Shown here: piece by piece, positions 42,769-51,362 of the stretch | How positions within the stretch are numbered: the stretch's first letter is position 1 | Layout: every line of letters begins with the position of its first letter | Source: an uncultured Planctomycetota bacterium | GTDB lineage: Bacteria > Planctomycetota > Phycisphaerae > Sedimentisphaerales > UBA12454 | Length of the DNA stretch: 51,441 nucleotides | Direction: 5' to 3' | Assembly: GCA_903847315.1 (NCBI GenBank) | Contig: CAINDG010000012.1 | Coordinates: forward strand, 1 to 51,441 | Position numbers and translations under genes: made by a program | The notes under the pieces: generated by a model | Told to the model about the DNA's origin: nothing | What the model saw: only the letters and a program-made list of their open reading frames with translations | Databases searched by the model: none

Positions 42769-43719
42769 TCAGGAACTGCTTTCTACCGCTGCAAGAGGTT
42801 GAGGACTTATCCAGTTTGGCATCTTGTCCTTTGATATGGTAAGAGCCGCTTTGGTTAAAAACAGATATAATTTTAAATTTTTCGGCTGATAGGAAATAGC
42901 TTTTTTAATCGAAGCTAAAGCGGCCTTTCGGCATCCCTCTCTTAAATAACATTTTGCGGCCTCTTTATAGCAATTGGCTAGCCGCCGCATAGCCTTTGTT
43001 CGCGAAACATATTTACTTCCTTCAAGCCGAAAAAAGAAACGCTCTAACGCCCCTGCCTTATTAGTTGACATATCTCCAGATAAAGTCTGCCCGCCGCTAT
43101 CACTGTCCGGGCGAATCCGCAGAATCACTTCAACGTCAGATATAAACAAGAATTTGCATTTCGCGGACATCCGCAGAAATCCATCGTAATCATTGGCCCA
43201 TCTTAGCGATTCGTCAAATCGAAAATCTTTTATCATCTCGCTTCTGCACACAGCCGTCTGAGCCATTACGAAATTTTTATTAAAAAGTTCTTTAACGATA
43301 TTTCCTGAAACACAATATTCAATCCGAAACGATTTTTTCTGCTTTTTGTCGGGCCATTCCTGAGTTATTGTGCAGTATGCCATGCCATAGTCCTGGTGCA
43401 AATCCAGCGCGTTTACCATCGTTTTAAGATAGTCTCGTGGCCAGAAATCGTCGGAATCAAGAAAAGTAATATATTTGCCGGCAGCTTTAGCGATGCCCAT
43501 ATTGCGTGCGCTTGCTGTGCCGCCGTTGGTTTTGTAGTGGTATTTAATTCTTTTATCGGTAAAAGTTTTTACCAGTTCAGCGGTATTATCCTTTGAGCCG
43601 TCATCAATGATAAGCAGTTCAAAATCGGCGAAGCTCTGGTTCAGTACACTGCCGACCGAGTCCCTGAGTAATTCGCGGTTGTTGTATGTTGGAATAATTA
43701 CGCTTACCGCGGCGTTCAA
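42769..43719 (-). CDS. Family 2 glycosyltransferase
   Basis: 316 residues from a TTG at 43719, with AAGGA 8 nt upstream; no in-frame ATG precedes the first strand. The GT-A start SVIIPTYNNRELLRDSVGSVL, IIDDGSKDNT (nucleotide-binding D) and FLDSDDFW (DxD-like) are seen, then a later WANDYDGFLR with the ED-like base. It should transfer a sugar from a nucleotide sugar during glycan or surface polysaccharide assembly. Residues after about 210 form a helix-rich C-terminal region. It stands alone and is followed by the miniature element at 42662. Confidence 0.88.
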   Translation of the reverse strand: MNAAVSVIIPTYNNRELLRDSVGSVLNQSFADFELLIIDDGSKDNTAELVKTFTDKRIKYHYKTNGGTASARNMGIAKAAGKYITFLDSDDFWPRDYLKTMVNALDLHQDYGMAYCTITQEWPDKKQKKSFRIEYCVSGNIVKELFNKNFVMAQTAVCRSEMIKDFRFDESLRWANDYDGFLRMSAKCKFLFISDVEVILRIRPDSDSGGQTLSGDMSTNKAGALERFFFRLEGSKYVSRTKAMRRLANCYKEAAKCYLREGCRKAALASIKKAISYQPKNLKLYLFLTKAALTISKDKMPNWISPQPLAAVESSS

Positions 43720-44202
43720 AGTTTAGTCCTTATTAAATCTATAAGCCTAAAGAAAAGAAAGACTGGATTGGCGTCCCTGCTTTCGCATCGGCCAGTGTAT
43801 CTTCGTATAACTTTTCGAGCGGGATTTACCATATTAATTCGTCGGAGGCAAACAAAATGTCTATCCACGTAACCAAGCCTTTCAGGGCCATATTGTAACC
43901 CCACAAAGCCTTGATGTAAAGCCGTAAACTCGCATTGCTGGTTACTTTTTTTTCGTGAAATTCGAGGGAAACGAACCCGCCCCCCGATTTCTCGAGGGTA
44001 AACTCCAAATCGGCGGGCTTTTGGAATTACGGAATACCGCTCATTAACATTCGCGGCTCTGAACCCCCGAATTTATTGCATTAGAAATACTGTTACCACA
44101 GCCGGATTGGAACCACATTATAGAATAGAAAGAAAGTTTTATTAAATTGTGCCGGCTTTGCTGAATGGATACAATAACTATGTTTTTAAGGAAGGAAAAA
44201 AT
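43720..44202. other. Intergenic region, mostly featureless
   Basis: 483 bp. One hairpin, CCGATTT/AAATCGG (43984-43990 and 44007-44013), is followed by GCGGGCTTTT. Short frames on the minus strand have no start context or codon bias and are not called. A ribosome site for the next gene (AAGGAAGG) is at its end. Confidence 0.55.
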
Positions 44203-46002
44203 ATGAAAACTGCAATTACAATAGTAACAATGCTGGTTCTGTGTGCTTATCCGCTTTATAGCGCCGCTGAAGAATCACTGACGCCGCCGCCTGTGCCATC
44301 ACAGGAACAGCCGGAGGTTTTGACAAGCGGCCCGGTTCATGAGGCATTTGCCGAACCCGTCAACCTGCAGGTGCAGGAAGGATTAGTGATTCCGAAACAG
44401 CCGCCGGCCAATATCGTGGAAAACGCGCCGCCGGAAAGGCCGGAAGGCGACCAATTCGTCCTTGTGGCTGGATACTGGGCATGGGACACCGACCGCAGCG
44501 ATTTTATCTGGGTCAGCGCATGCTGGCGAGCCGCACCGCCAAATATGTATTGGGTGCCGGGATATTGGACAAAGGTCGATGAAGGCTGGGAATGGGTAGC
44601 CGGTTTCTGGGCACAGTCCGGCAATCGGACAATCGAGTATCTGCCCGCCCCGCCGGTGTTAGAAGACGTCGAGCCCGCAGCACCGCCATTGGAAGACCAA
44701 ATCTGGGTGCCTTCCTGTCAATACTGGTATCACGACCATTATATCGTTCGGTCGGGGTACTGGGTTGTAGCGCAGCAAGGATGGGTATGGGTGCCGTCTC
44801 ATTATATCTGGACGCCGCGAGGCTACGCGTTCTCGGCGGGTCATTGGGATTATTCGCTCGAACGGCGAGGCGTGTTGTTTGCGCCGGTTTATTTCCCGCG
44901 AGGATTATATCTTCGGGCAGGGTTTTCCTTCTCGCCCAGTATCGTCATCAGCCTCGGGATGCTGCAGCTGAATCTATTTACCTGCCCGCGTTACAGCCAT
45001 TATTATTTTGGCGATTACTACGATGGTGTGTACCTGAGCTTCGGCATTTTCCCGCGGTTTAAAAGCGAGCGAAGCCACATCTGGTACGACCCGATTTATG
45101 TGTATGACCGATGGAACAATCGCCGAACCGAACCCCACTGGGCCGATCACGAGCGCCATGAGTACGATATTCGCCATAACGACAAGGACCTTCGTCCGCC
45201 GAGGACGTATCACGAAATGGAAACGCGACAGGCCAAGATGCTGGAAGATCAGCGAAAAAATATTCGCATGGCCCGTCCGCTGACTGATGTCGTCGCAAGC
45301 AAGGCTACGATGAGGTTCCAGCAGATTGACACCAAAACACAACGGAAGATTACTACACAGGCAACCGAGGTACAAAAGTTCAGCGAGAAACGCAACAATT
45401 GGGAGTCTGTACCAACCACTCATAATACAGCCCAGCCAGTCAAAGGAAACAAAGGTACTGTGACGCAACCGTCTGAACATAAGGAGCCTGTATCTACACC
45501 TGCGGAGCACAAAGGTTCTATGACGCAGCCGACTAATAAAGAGCCTGTATCTACACCTGCAGAACACAAAGGTTCTATGACGCAGCCGACTAATAAAGAG
45601 CCTGTATCTACACCTGCAGAACACAAAGGTTCTATGACGCAACCGACTAATAAAGAGCCTATATCTACACCTGCAGAACACAAAGGCACGACGCAGCCAC
45701 CTGAACACAAGGAGTCTGTAAAGCCAACTGAACATAAGGAGCCTGCATCTGCGCCTGCAGAACACAAAGGTGCTGTTACTCAACCCGCCGATAATGCCCC
45801 TGCGTTTGTTCCGCCGCGCCAGGTTCGGGCGACTAAGTCGGATAAGGTCGATATTCCAAAGTCGCCGGTTGAAGGCAAGTCGAACGCCGGTCCGCCATCC
45901 AGACCTGCCCAGGAACATCAGCAAGCCGATGACACCAAGAATAAGGATGATAAAGGCAAAGACAATCGGGCTAATGATAAAGGCAGAGATAGAGGCAAAT
46001 AA
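44203..46002 (+). CDS. Secreted YXWGXW/WXXGXW-repeat protein with tandem tail
   Basis: 599 residues from the ATG at 44203 (AAGGAAGG upstream); an upstream frame to 44149 is not supported. A signal peptide ends near residue 22. Tryptophan repeats such as YWVPGYWTKV, EWVAGFWAQ and VWVPSHYIW are of the YXWGXW type, expected at the outer envelope. The C-terminal half is low-complexity: 19-residue tandem units EPVSTPAEHKGSMTQPTNK, then a charged end (DKGKDNRANDKGRDRGK). The tail could be a spacer or a binding arm. A strong terminator follows. Confidence 0.82.
   Translation: MKTAITIVTMLVLCAYPLYSAAEESLTPPPVPSQEQPEVLTSGPVHEAFAEPVNLQVQEGLVIPKQPPANIVENAPPERPEGDQFVLVAGYWAWDTDRSDFIWVSACWRAAPPNMYWVPGYWTKVDEGWEWVAGFWAQSGNRTIEYLPAPPVLEDVEPAAPPLEDQIWVPSCQYWYHDHYIVRSGYWVVAQQGWVWVPSHYIWTPRGYAFSAGHWDYSLERRGVLFAPVYFPRGLYLRAGFSFSPSIVISLGMLQLNLFTCPRYSHYYFGDYYDGVYLSFGIFPRFKSERSHIWYDPIYVYDRWNNRRTEPHWADHERHEYDIRHNDKDLRPPRTYHEMETRQAKMLEDQRKNIRMARPLTDVVASKATMRFQQIDTKTQRKITTQATEVQKFSEKRNNWESVPTTHNTAQPVKGNKGTVTQPSEHKEPVSTPAEHKGSMTQPTNKEPVSTPAEHKGSMTQPTNKEPVSTPAEHKGSMTQPTNKEPISTPAEHKGTTQPPEHKESVKPTEHKEPASAPAEHKGAVTQPADNAPAFVPPRQVRATKSDKVDIPKSPVEGKSNAGPPSRPAQEHQQADDTKNKDDKGKDNRANDKGRDRGK
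45484..45696 (+). repeat. 57-bp tandem repeat in the YXWGXW gene
   Basis: Three near-identical copies at 45484, 45541 and 45598 and a partial fourth from 45655, each encoding EPVSTPAEHKGSMTQPTNK. The period is 57 bp, so copy-number change keeps the frame. Confidence 0.85.
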
Positions 46003-46037
46003 GCCGGCCTATTTAGTATATGGTATTTGACAAACAA

Positions 46038-46064
46038 GCCCGCCGGATAAGCCGGCGGGCTTTT
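46038..46064 (+). terminator. Intrinsic terminator after the YXWGXW gene
   Basis: GCCCGCCGG (46038-46046), 5-nt loop, CCGGCGGGC (46052-46060), TTTT. The stem is identical to the terminator at 4653, though the loop differs. Confidence 0.85.
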
Positions 46065-46073
46065 GAAATTTGA

Positions 46074-46721
46074 TTAGAAAATTAAAAATTTAATTATCCG
46101 CTTTAATTTGTCGAATAAGACAAATAAAAGGGATTTCGGGCAATCGGGAAAATTTAAGACAGCAAAATCGCCGTGATATTTCCTCGCCGCCCTGTCATAA
46201 GCCTTTGCCGCTTCCACCTCATTATCGAACATTCCCAGATGTATGCGTTTTCCCCGGCTCTTTATCCCTGCTCTCCATTTGCCTGCTTTTTCGTCCCACC
46301 ATACTCCTTTATATTTTGACCTGCCTCTGTTCATACCTCTTCTGCTGTTTGAGTTGTTTTCCGCCGCTGTTGCGATTCGAAGATTACATCTTTGGTTATT
46401 AAGTCCGTTTCCGTCTTCGTGGTCAACAATCTCATTTGCTTTTGCGTTCATAATTTGTCTGTGCATTTTTATTGTAGTTTTTTTATTACCTATCCGCGCA
46501 TACCGTATCGCGTAATAAGTATCGTAATCTTTTGCTGCGCACCATTTGAATTGATTAAGCCACTGGAAATCCTCTGGATCAACGATTGCAAATTTATTTT
46601 GCGTAAGTTTGATTTTTCTGAATGGCTGGCCGTAGCGGATTTTGCGATAGCGCAGCAAAAGCCATACGCAGATGCGCACAAGAAAATCAGGAACAGGAAT
46701 GTAGAAGGGAATTTTAAGCAT
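46074..46721 (-). CDS. HNH endonuclease-like protein with AP2 DNA-binding domain
   Basis: 215 residues. A hydrophobic N-terminal segment is followed by a region with [20 protein letters not shown] and [11 protein letters not shown] (HNH-type), then an AP2/ERF domain ([20 protein letters not shown] to [14 protein letters not shown]). Stand-alone HNH-AP2 proteins are often homing endonucleases or phage-derived. The gene is isolated, with a palindromic element just upstream. Residues after the AP2 domain are hydrophobic and Lys-rich (KRIIKFLIF). It ends close to the terminator of the YXWGXW gene. Confidence 0.85.
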   Translation of the reverse strand: MLKIPFYIPVPDFLVRICVWLLLRYRKIRYGQPFRKIKLTQNKFAIVDPEDFQWLNQFKWCAAKDYDTYYAIRYARIGNKKTTIKMHRQIMNAKANEIVDHEDGNGLNNQRCNLRIATAAENNSNSRRGMNRGRSKYKGVWWDEKAGKWRAGIKSRGKRIHLGMFDNEVEAAKAYDRAARKYHGDFAVLNFPDCPKSLLFVLFDKLKRIIKFLIF

Positions 46722-46761
46722 AGAAATTGAAGATTAAATTCGAAGCACGAATATCGAAATA

Positions 46762-46842
46762 CGAAACAAATCCGAATTAGCAAAATTTAAATGTTCAAAA
46801 CAGTTTAGAACATTGAGGAATTAGAATTTTGAATTTGTTTCG
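46762..46842. repeat. 81-bp nested palindrome
   Basis: Three nested perfect pairs: CGAAACAAAT/ATTTGTTTCG (46762-46771/46833-46842), CAAAATT/AATTTTG (46781-46787/46825-46831) and AATGTTC/GAACATT (46790-46796/46808-46814). It could extrude as a cruciform or be a decayed mobile palindrome. Confidence 0.75.
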
Positions 46843-46868
46843 AACTTCGGGTTTAGGATTTCGGATTT

Positions 46869-46913
46869 CCATAGTTAGGCACTGAATTTTGTTAACTTTT
46901 TGCCTAACTATGG
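46869..46913. repeat. Perfect 13-bp inverted repeat
   Basis: CCATAGTTAGGCA (46869-46881) and TGCCTAACTATGG (46901-46913), 19-nt loop with GTTAAC at its centre. No T run follows. It may be a protein-binding site or an element end. Confidence 0.7.
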
Positions 46914-47024
46914 TGGTATTTTACCATATTATCAACAAAAAGCAAGTATAAAATGAAAAAAATCGTGCCGATAAGGCAATACGGCTTTTAGGCCTAAATT
47001 ATTGATAAAATGGGTAAAAAGAGT

Positions 47025-47054
47025 TTGCCTTTTTTACCATTTTAGCGTTATATT
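47025..47054 (+). promoter_or_regulatory. Candidate promoter of the beta-helix protein gene
   Basis: TTGCCT (47025-47030), 18 bp, TATATT (47049-47054). Predicted start near 47061; GAGGGAAT precedes the ATG at 47086. Confidence 0.45.
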
Positions 47055-47085
47055 ATTGCCGAATGACATTTTTACACGAGGGAAT

Positions 47086-48186
47086 ATGATGAAAAGGATA
47101 ATATCAGTTCGTATAGCAGTTGTCTTTGTACTTGCCGTAAGTGCGATGTCACAGGGGGCGAGTATCAATGTTCCCGCCGATTACGATACCATCCAAAAAG
47201 CGATAAACGCCGCCGGTGCAAACGACACGATTAACGTTTCGCCGGGAAACTATAATGAAAATCTGACTATCAACAAAGCCAATCTCATTTTCATCGGAGC
47301 AAACGCCGGCATACCGGGCAGCTCGGAGCGTTCGGATGAATCCAATATAATTGGGTACGTCAAAATTGTATCGAATGGAATCTCGCTTAACGGATTTAAA
47401 ATTACCGATGGTGCGTACGTACCTGCAGGTGAGAAGGCAGGAGTTTATATTGTAGGCGGTACAAGCGGCCATACGATTCAATGCAATCTGTTTACACGAA
47501 CAGGCGCCGCGCCGGGCGGACCTGACCAATTCAGAGGCATCATAAACGAATTCGGCGGCGTCAGCTCATTACAGGTAAAGCTGAATAAATTCTCAGGCTG
47601 GCATACAGGCGTTTATCTGCAGAATGCCGATGCCCAGGTCACAAATAATGTTTTCGTCGCTAATTTCGTAGGTATGTCTATAGACGGTTCTATCGCGGTT
47701 ACGGTGGCATATAACTCTTTTATCAATAATGGACTTGAGGGGTTAGGCGTCGGAGTACCTGCTATTACTTCTCTTACACTCGAGCACAACTGTTTCTCAG
47801 GAAATCTTACCGCTGTGGCCAATTATCAAAGTATAGAAATTAACGCTGAGCACAATAGTTGGGCCTCTGCCAACGGACCATACAATCCCGCGAGCAATCC
47901 TAATGGCACAGGCGATGCGGTATCTGATAATGTTGATTACAATCCATGGCTGCCTGCCTGTTGCGGCGACCCACTGCACCAGTATCCGGTTGGCGACCTG
48001 AGCAAAGATTGCCGCGTCAACTTTTTAGATTATGCAGTTTGCGCCAAAGCCTGGCTTAGCAGCGCCGGTGACGGCAACTGGAACCCGGCCTGCAACTTCC
48101 AGTCTGCGGATAATGTTATTAATATTCTTGACCTTGGTATCTTCGTATCCCATTGGCTCGAATGTACCGCTTCGAACTGTAATTAG
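47086..48186 (+). CDS. Secreted parallel beta-helix protein with dockerin-like end
   Basis: 366 residues from the ATG at 47086 (or the adjacent 47089), with AGGGAAT before it; the frame further upstream is unsupported. A signal peptide ends near residue 23 (SQG-A). The start INVPADYDTIQKAINAAGANDTINVSPGNY is the NosD/pectate-lyase-like opening of a right-handed beta-helix (INVPADYDTIQKAINAAG). Repeated turns with N-x-F/I-x-N follow. The end has dockerin-like modules SKDCRVNFLDYAVCAKAWL and VINILDLGIFVSHWLE. It probably binds or cuts a polysaccharide outside the cell; no catalytic residues can be assigned. Confidence 0.8.
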   Translation: MMKRIISVRIAVVFVLAVSAMSQGASINVPADYDTIQKAINAAGANDTINVSPGNYNENLTINKANLIFIGANAGIPGSSERSDESNIIGYVKIVSNGISLNGFKITDGAYVPAGEKAGVYIVGGTSGHTIQCNLFTRTGAAPGGPDQFRGIINEFGGVSSLQVKLNKFSGWHTGVYLQNADAQVTNNVFVANFVGMSIDGSIAVTVAYNSFINNGLEGLGVGVPAITSLTLEHNCFSGNLTAVANYQSIEINAEHNSWASANGPYNPASNPNGTGDAVSDNVDYNPWLPACCGDPLHQYPVGDLSKDCRVNFLDYAVCAKAWLSSAGDGNWNPACNFQSADNVINILDLGIFVSHWLECTASNCN

Positions 48187-48213
48187 TTGTGTTTATTTAT
48201 CCCCGAGTTTAGC

Positions 48214-48239
48214 CGTCGCCGGCACGGCGACGTTATTTT
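48214..48239 (+). terminator. Intrinsic terminator after the beta-helix gene
   Basis: CGTCGCCG (48214-48221), GCA, CGGCGACG (48225-48232), TTATTTT. The TTTAGC prefix is shared with other hairpins in the window. Confidence 0.75.
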
Positions 48240-48280
48240 CCCAAAATCTTCATTCTTCAATCTACAATCTTCAATTAACC

Positions 48281-48328
48281 CAACCATTTCCCTTCATTTT
48301 CCCCCGCTCGTTTTACGCCGTTTTTCCT
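48281..48328. repeat. Direct repeat left of the NTPase-TPR gene
   Basis: 48 bp matching 50875-50922 at 43 of 48 positions, same orientation. It begins CAACCATTTCCCT and ends GCCGTTTTTCCT. With the right copy it brackets the NTPase-TPR gene in a unit of about 2.6 kb. Confidence 0.85.
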
Positions 48329-48330
48329 AA

Positions 48331-48364
48331 AATCTTCAATTTTAAATATTAAATCTTAAATTTA
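48331..48364. repeat. AT-rich dispersed repeat, copy 2
   Basis: 34 bp matching 18521-18554 at 32 of 34 positions. Its last three bases are the stop codon of the minus-strand NTPase-TPR gene, so again it starts the 3' region of a minus-strand mRNA. Confidence 0.8.
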
Positions 48365-50728
48365 ATCAATCCCTTCAAGATTTCTCCTGACAGTAATTGT
48401 ATATGGATGTTCCGGCCCTAAGCTCTTTTCACAAATCGCCAGTGTCATCTCCAACATCGGCCTACCTTCTGCAGAACGCCCCGTCTCTTTCAGCAGCATT
48501 CCAAGATTGTTCAGGTGAATAGCGAAATTGGGATGGTCTTTTCCCAACGCCTTTTCATCTATCTCCAGTGCACGCTTCATCAGTGGCTCTGCCTCTCTTA
48601 ACCGATTCGTCGCCTTATACAATGACGCCAGATTGTTCAGTTCTGTAGCGATATTTGGATGGTCTTTGCCGAATGCCTTTTCATCTATTTCAAGTGCACG
48701 CTTCATCAGTGGCTCTGCCTCTTTTAAACGATTCGTGTCTTTATACAACACCGCCAGATTGTTTAGGTCTCTGGCGACATCTGGATGGTCTTTGCCGAAT
48801 GCTTTTTCATCTATTTCCAATGCACGATTCATCAAAGGCTCCGCCTCTTTTAACCGATTCGTTTTCTGTAGCAACTGCGCCAGATTGTTCAGTGCCGTAG
48901 CGACATTAGGATGGTCTTTGCCGAATGACGCCTCATCTATTTCCAATGCACGCTTCATTAAAGGCTCCGCCTCTTTTAACCGGTTCGTCGCCTGATACAA
49001 CAACGCCAAATTGTTCAAGTTTGTGCCTACATCAGGATGGTCTTCCCCGAGTGTCGCCTCATTTATTTCAAGGGCACGCAGTATCAATATCTCTGCCTTT
49101 TGATATTCGGCTAAAAGATAATAAATCCATCCTTTTGTACTTAAAACAGAACTTTGCCTCTCGTAAGGAATCCCTTCAGGGGTTTGCTCATAGGCTTCGA
49201 CCAATGCAAGACGAAGATGTGGATACCATTTGTTTTCTGATTGTCGAATAATCTCCCAGAGGATATCTGGGTTCAGGTCATGGCCAGCGAGTTGCTGGAT
49301 AATTCGCTTTTTGAGTTCATCGGCGTTTTCACGCCGGACCCAGAAGATTAAATAATTTCTGTATTTTTTGATTTGCCGATCAATTTGAGTGAAGTCAGAT
49401 AATTCAATGAAAATTCGAGCCATTGCTCGGGTTTGGATTGGCAGATGGGCTTCAAGGAAATTGAAAAGCTTTTTGGCTTTTTGAGCCTTTTCCGTATCAG
49501 TCATTTTGCTAAGCATATAGCTTCGAAAGAAAGGGCAAAGATGGTATATATTTACAACATTTCTACCTCTCTCGATTTTGTAAAAGCAGGGGTGGTTATA
49601 TCCATAATCTGTAAGAAGTGACGTAGGTTTGCATTCGGTCAATTCGGTATCAATCAATTCTTGCAGTTTATCCGATACAGATTCATCAAGTTCCATAAAT
49701 TGAATCAATTGCTGAATGGGAAAATAGCAACCGCAAAGACAAGCCAACTTAAGCAATTCATCCAATAAAGATTTGTTCTCGCTATGTATTTTTTCATACG
49801 ATTCAAAAAGGTTGGTGAAAAGGTCTATTACTTTGTTTGAAGAAATAAATTCCTCGGATAGTAAATATCGATTCCGATTATCTGTCTGAAACAGTCCTTG
49901 TTTTTCGATATCTTCTATCTTGGCTGCCAACAGTTCGGGCACTCCTTGAGTATAGCGATACAGCAAGTCATAAAAATACATATCAAATATGTTTGGCGAA
50001 TATCTTTGGTCAATCAACTCGTGTATTTCTGAGCTATTGTAAGGAGAAAAATGTATAACTTCATAAGATTCACCGGGGAAAAATCGATGGAATTCATCTT
50101 CTGATTCACACGAGATAGTAATTAATGCTTTTTGACGAAAGCTTTCCTGAATAAACAATCCCACAGCATCGCTACAGTTAACTAAGGCATTTTTCAGATG
50201 GAGGATAAGTTTGCTCTTTGAAGTAAGTCGGTCAAGAAAAAAAAGAATTTGTTCTCTCTCGCTGCGTTGAGGTTGAGGAACAGGTGGATTGAACATCTCT
50301 TTCAGGTCTTTTAGAGACAAACCAATCTTTACTCCAAAAGTGAGGAAGGGAATCAAATCACTCCCTACTTTTACTTGAACTTCACCTTTGATGCTTTCAA
50401 GTAGTTGTCTAGTTTTTGTTTCATTAAATTCAGGGTTGCATTTAACTTGATGGTCGATAAATTGGCTTAGAGTACTGGTCTCTTGGTTAAATCCGTCATA
50501 ATCCAACGTTAAAACTTTAACCGGTTCACCGTTTAGAGATTGTTGGAAAGCTACAGAGTGAACGAAAAAATCCCGTCCTGAACCTTCCGGACCGCATAAC
50601 AATACTGCAGAATATGCTGGCCGGTCATGATTATTCAGCAAAGATCTCAGTTTTTTGGTAGAAGACTGTCGGTGAAAATTATATGTACAGTAACAGGCTA
50701 TTTTCTTCACATCCTCTATGAACATCAT
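48362..50728 (-). CDS. STAND-like NTPase with kinesin-light-chain-type TPR repeats
   Basis: 788 residues. A P-loop-like GPEGSGRD at 46-53 lacks the usual Lys-Thr/Ser pair (R-D instead of K-T/S), so nucleotide hydrolysis may be lost. SKLILHLKNALV could be the Walker B region. A helical middle region (250-560) precedes five or more TPR repeats of 42 residues, such as LNNLALLYQATNRLKEAEPL, spanning about 565-780. The layout, sensor repeats after an NTPase core, resembles STAND proteins used in signalling and phage defence, but no effector domain is seen. It is flanked by direct repeats. Confidence 0.78.
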   Translation of the reverse strand: MMFIEDVKKIACYCTYNFHRQSSTKKLRSLLNNHDRPAYSAVLLCGPEGSGRDFFVHSVAFQQSLNGEPVKVLTLDYDGFNQETSTLSQFIDHQVKCNPEFNETKTRQLLESIKGEVQVKVGSDLIPFLTFGVKIGLSLKDLKEMFNPPVPQPQRSEREQILFFLDRLTSKSKLILHLKNALVNCSDAVGLFIQESFRQKALITISCESEDEFHRFFPGESYEVIHFSPYNSSEIHELIDQRYSPNIFDMYFYDLLYRYTQGVPELLAAKIEDIEKQGLFQTDNRNRYLLSEEFISSNKVIDLFTNLFESYEKIHSENKSLLDELLKLACLCGCYFPIQQLIQFMELDESVSDKLQELIDTELTECKPTSLLTDYGYNHPCFYKIERGRNVVNIYHLCPFFRSYMLSKMTDTEKAQKAKKLFNFLEAHLPIQTRAMARIFIELSDFTQIDRQIKKYRNYLIFWVRRENADELKKRIIQQLAGHDLNPDILWEIIRQSENKWYPHLRLALVEAYEQTPEGIPYERQSSVLSTKGWIYYLLAEYQKAEILILRALEINEATLGEDHPDVGTNLNNLALLYQATNRLKEAEPLMKRALEIDEASFGKDHPNVATALNNLAQLLQKTNRLKEAEPLMNRALEIDEKAFGKDHPDVARDLNNLAVLYKDTNRLKEAEPLMKRALEIDEKAFGKDHPNIATELNNLASLYKATNRLREAEPLMKRALEIDEKALGKDHPNFAIHLNNLGMLLKETGRSAEGRPMLEMTLAICEKSLGPEHPYTITVRRNLEGID
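48445..49074 (-). repeat. 126-bp tandem repeats encoding TPR units
   Basis: Phase markers such as GCACG recur at about 48569, 48695, 48821, 48947 and 49073, a period of 126 bp (42 codons). Units are highly similar at DNA level, which suggests recent duplication or gene conversion and an ability to change repeat number. Confidence 0.85.
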
Positions 50729-51050
50729 TATTTTTTCACCTTATGTTTGAGATTTTTTTGTTTCGTCTTAAATTTCTCATTCTGGTTATATTATCCGCCT
50801 CCGGCGGTTTTGATTTTCTTTTGTTGCGTTTCCTCGATGCTTGATAACCATTATACTTTATTTCCCTCCAAACTCAACCATTTCCCTCCATTTTCCACCG
50901 CTCATTTCCCGCCGTTTTTCCTGATAACCGATAACTGATAACTGCGTTTCTGAATAACCGATAACCCCCTGTTTTCAGAACCATACATTCTATATCCTTA
51001 ATTCTGCCTTATGCCTTATAAATTCTGTATTATTTTTTGAAATAATTTCC
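50729..51050. other. Intergenic region with repeat material
   Basis: 322 bp. It holds the right 48-bp repeat at 50875-50922 and, just after it, GATAACCGATAACTGATAACTG-like short repeats (GATAACCGATAACTGATAAC), a second partial CCGATAACC, and an internal TTTCCCTCCA doubling. No gene seen. Confidence 0.55.
50875..50922. repeat. Direct repeat right of the NTPase-TPR gene
   Basis: Partner of 48281-48328 (43 of 48 identical), same orientation. It lies 147 bp upstream of the NTPase-TPR start. Confidence 0.85.
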
Positions 51051-51079
51051 TTGACTATCCTTTTCAGCATATATATAGT
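51051..51079 (+). promoter_or_regulatory. Promoter P1 of the rRNA-type leader
   Basis: TTGACT (51051-51056), 17-bp spacer, TATAGT (51074-51079), each 5 of 6. Predicted start near 51086. Confidence 0.6.
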
Positions 51080-51181
51080 TGACTTGCTGTAATGTGGTTG
51101 GAAATCTCATTGCAAATGGGTGGTTGGAAGAAATATCGGAGAAGAATTGCGAAAAATTTTAAATATCGTAAATTTTTGTCC

Positions 51182-51210
51182 TTGACTGTTGGTTAGCGAA
51201 TAAGTACGAT
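51182..51210 (+). promoter_or_regulatory. Promoter P2 with AT-rich upstream element
   Basis: TTGACT (51182-51187), 17-bp spacer, TACGAT (51205-51210). The 30 bp upstream are strongly AT-rich (51150-51177), like rRNA promoter UP elements. Tandem promoters with these traits are typical of rRNA operons. Confidence 0.6.
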
Positions 51211-51224
51211 TTTTCGTCTCTTGA

Positions 51225-51256
51225 AATGTCGCTGGCAGTTAATCAGCGGCATTTTT
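51225..51256 (+). terminator. Hairpin with T run in the leader
   Basis: AATGTCGCTG (51225-51234) pairs with CAGCGGCATT (51244-51253) with one wobble, followed by T. It looks like an intrinsic terminator inside the leader, upstream of boxA, and may set basal readthrough. Confidence 0.6.
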
Positions 51257-51260
51257 GTTT

Positions 51261-51294
51261 GTCTTCGAATAAGAGAAGACAATGCTCTTTAAAA
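51261..51294 (+). promoter_or_regulatory. boxB-like hairpin and boxA antitermination site
   Basis: GTCTTC/GAAGAC (51261-51266/51275-51280) forms a small hairpin. It is followed by TGCTCTTTAAAAA at 51283-51295, a close match to the rRNA boxA consensus TGCTCTTTAACA. The order boxB then boxA is that of the rRNA leader. Confidence 0.65.
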
Positions 51295-51362
51295 AGTATT
51301 GAAATAAGGTTCAATTGAGTCCGAACAACGGCTTTAACAAAACCACGTGTAATTTCGGTTTT

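Larger units (their letters stand above)
46722..47085. other. Intergenic region with palindromes and a promoter
   Basis: 364 bp between the divergent HNH-AP2 and beta-helix genes. It holds the palindrome at 46762-46842, the 13-bp inverted repeat at 46869-46913 and the promoter at 47025-47054. The rest is AT-rich. Confidence 0.6.

Noticed and set aside
43826-44008. 60-codon minus frame in the gap before the YXWGXW gene
   Set aside because: TTG start without ribosome site and no similarity recognised; it could be a gene remnant, but there is no positive evidence.
44974-45924. Minus-strand frame of 316 codons opposite the YXWGXW gene
   Set aside because: Repetitive Arg/Cys-rich translation of the tandem repeat complement; the + strand has a signal peptide, ribosome site and terminator.
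48445-49074. CRISPR-like array
   Set aside because: The 126-bp periodic repeats encode TPR units in one open frame; there are no unique spacers.
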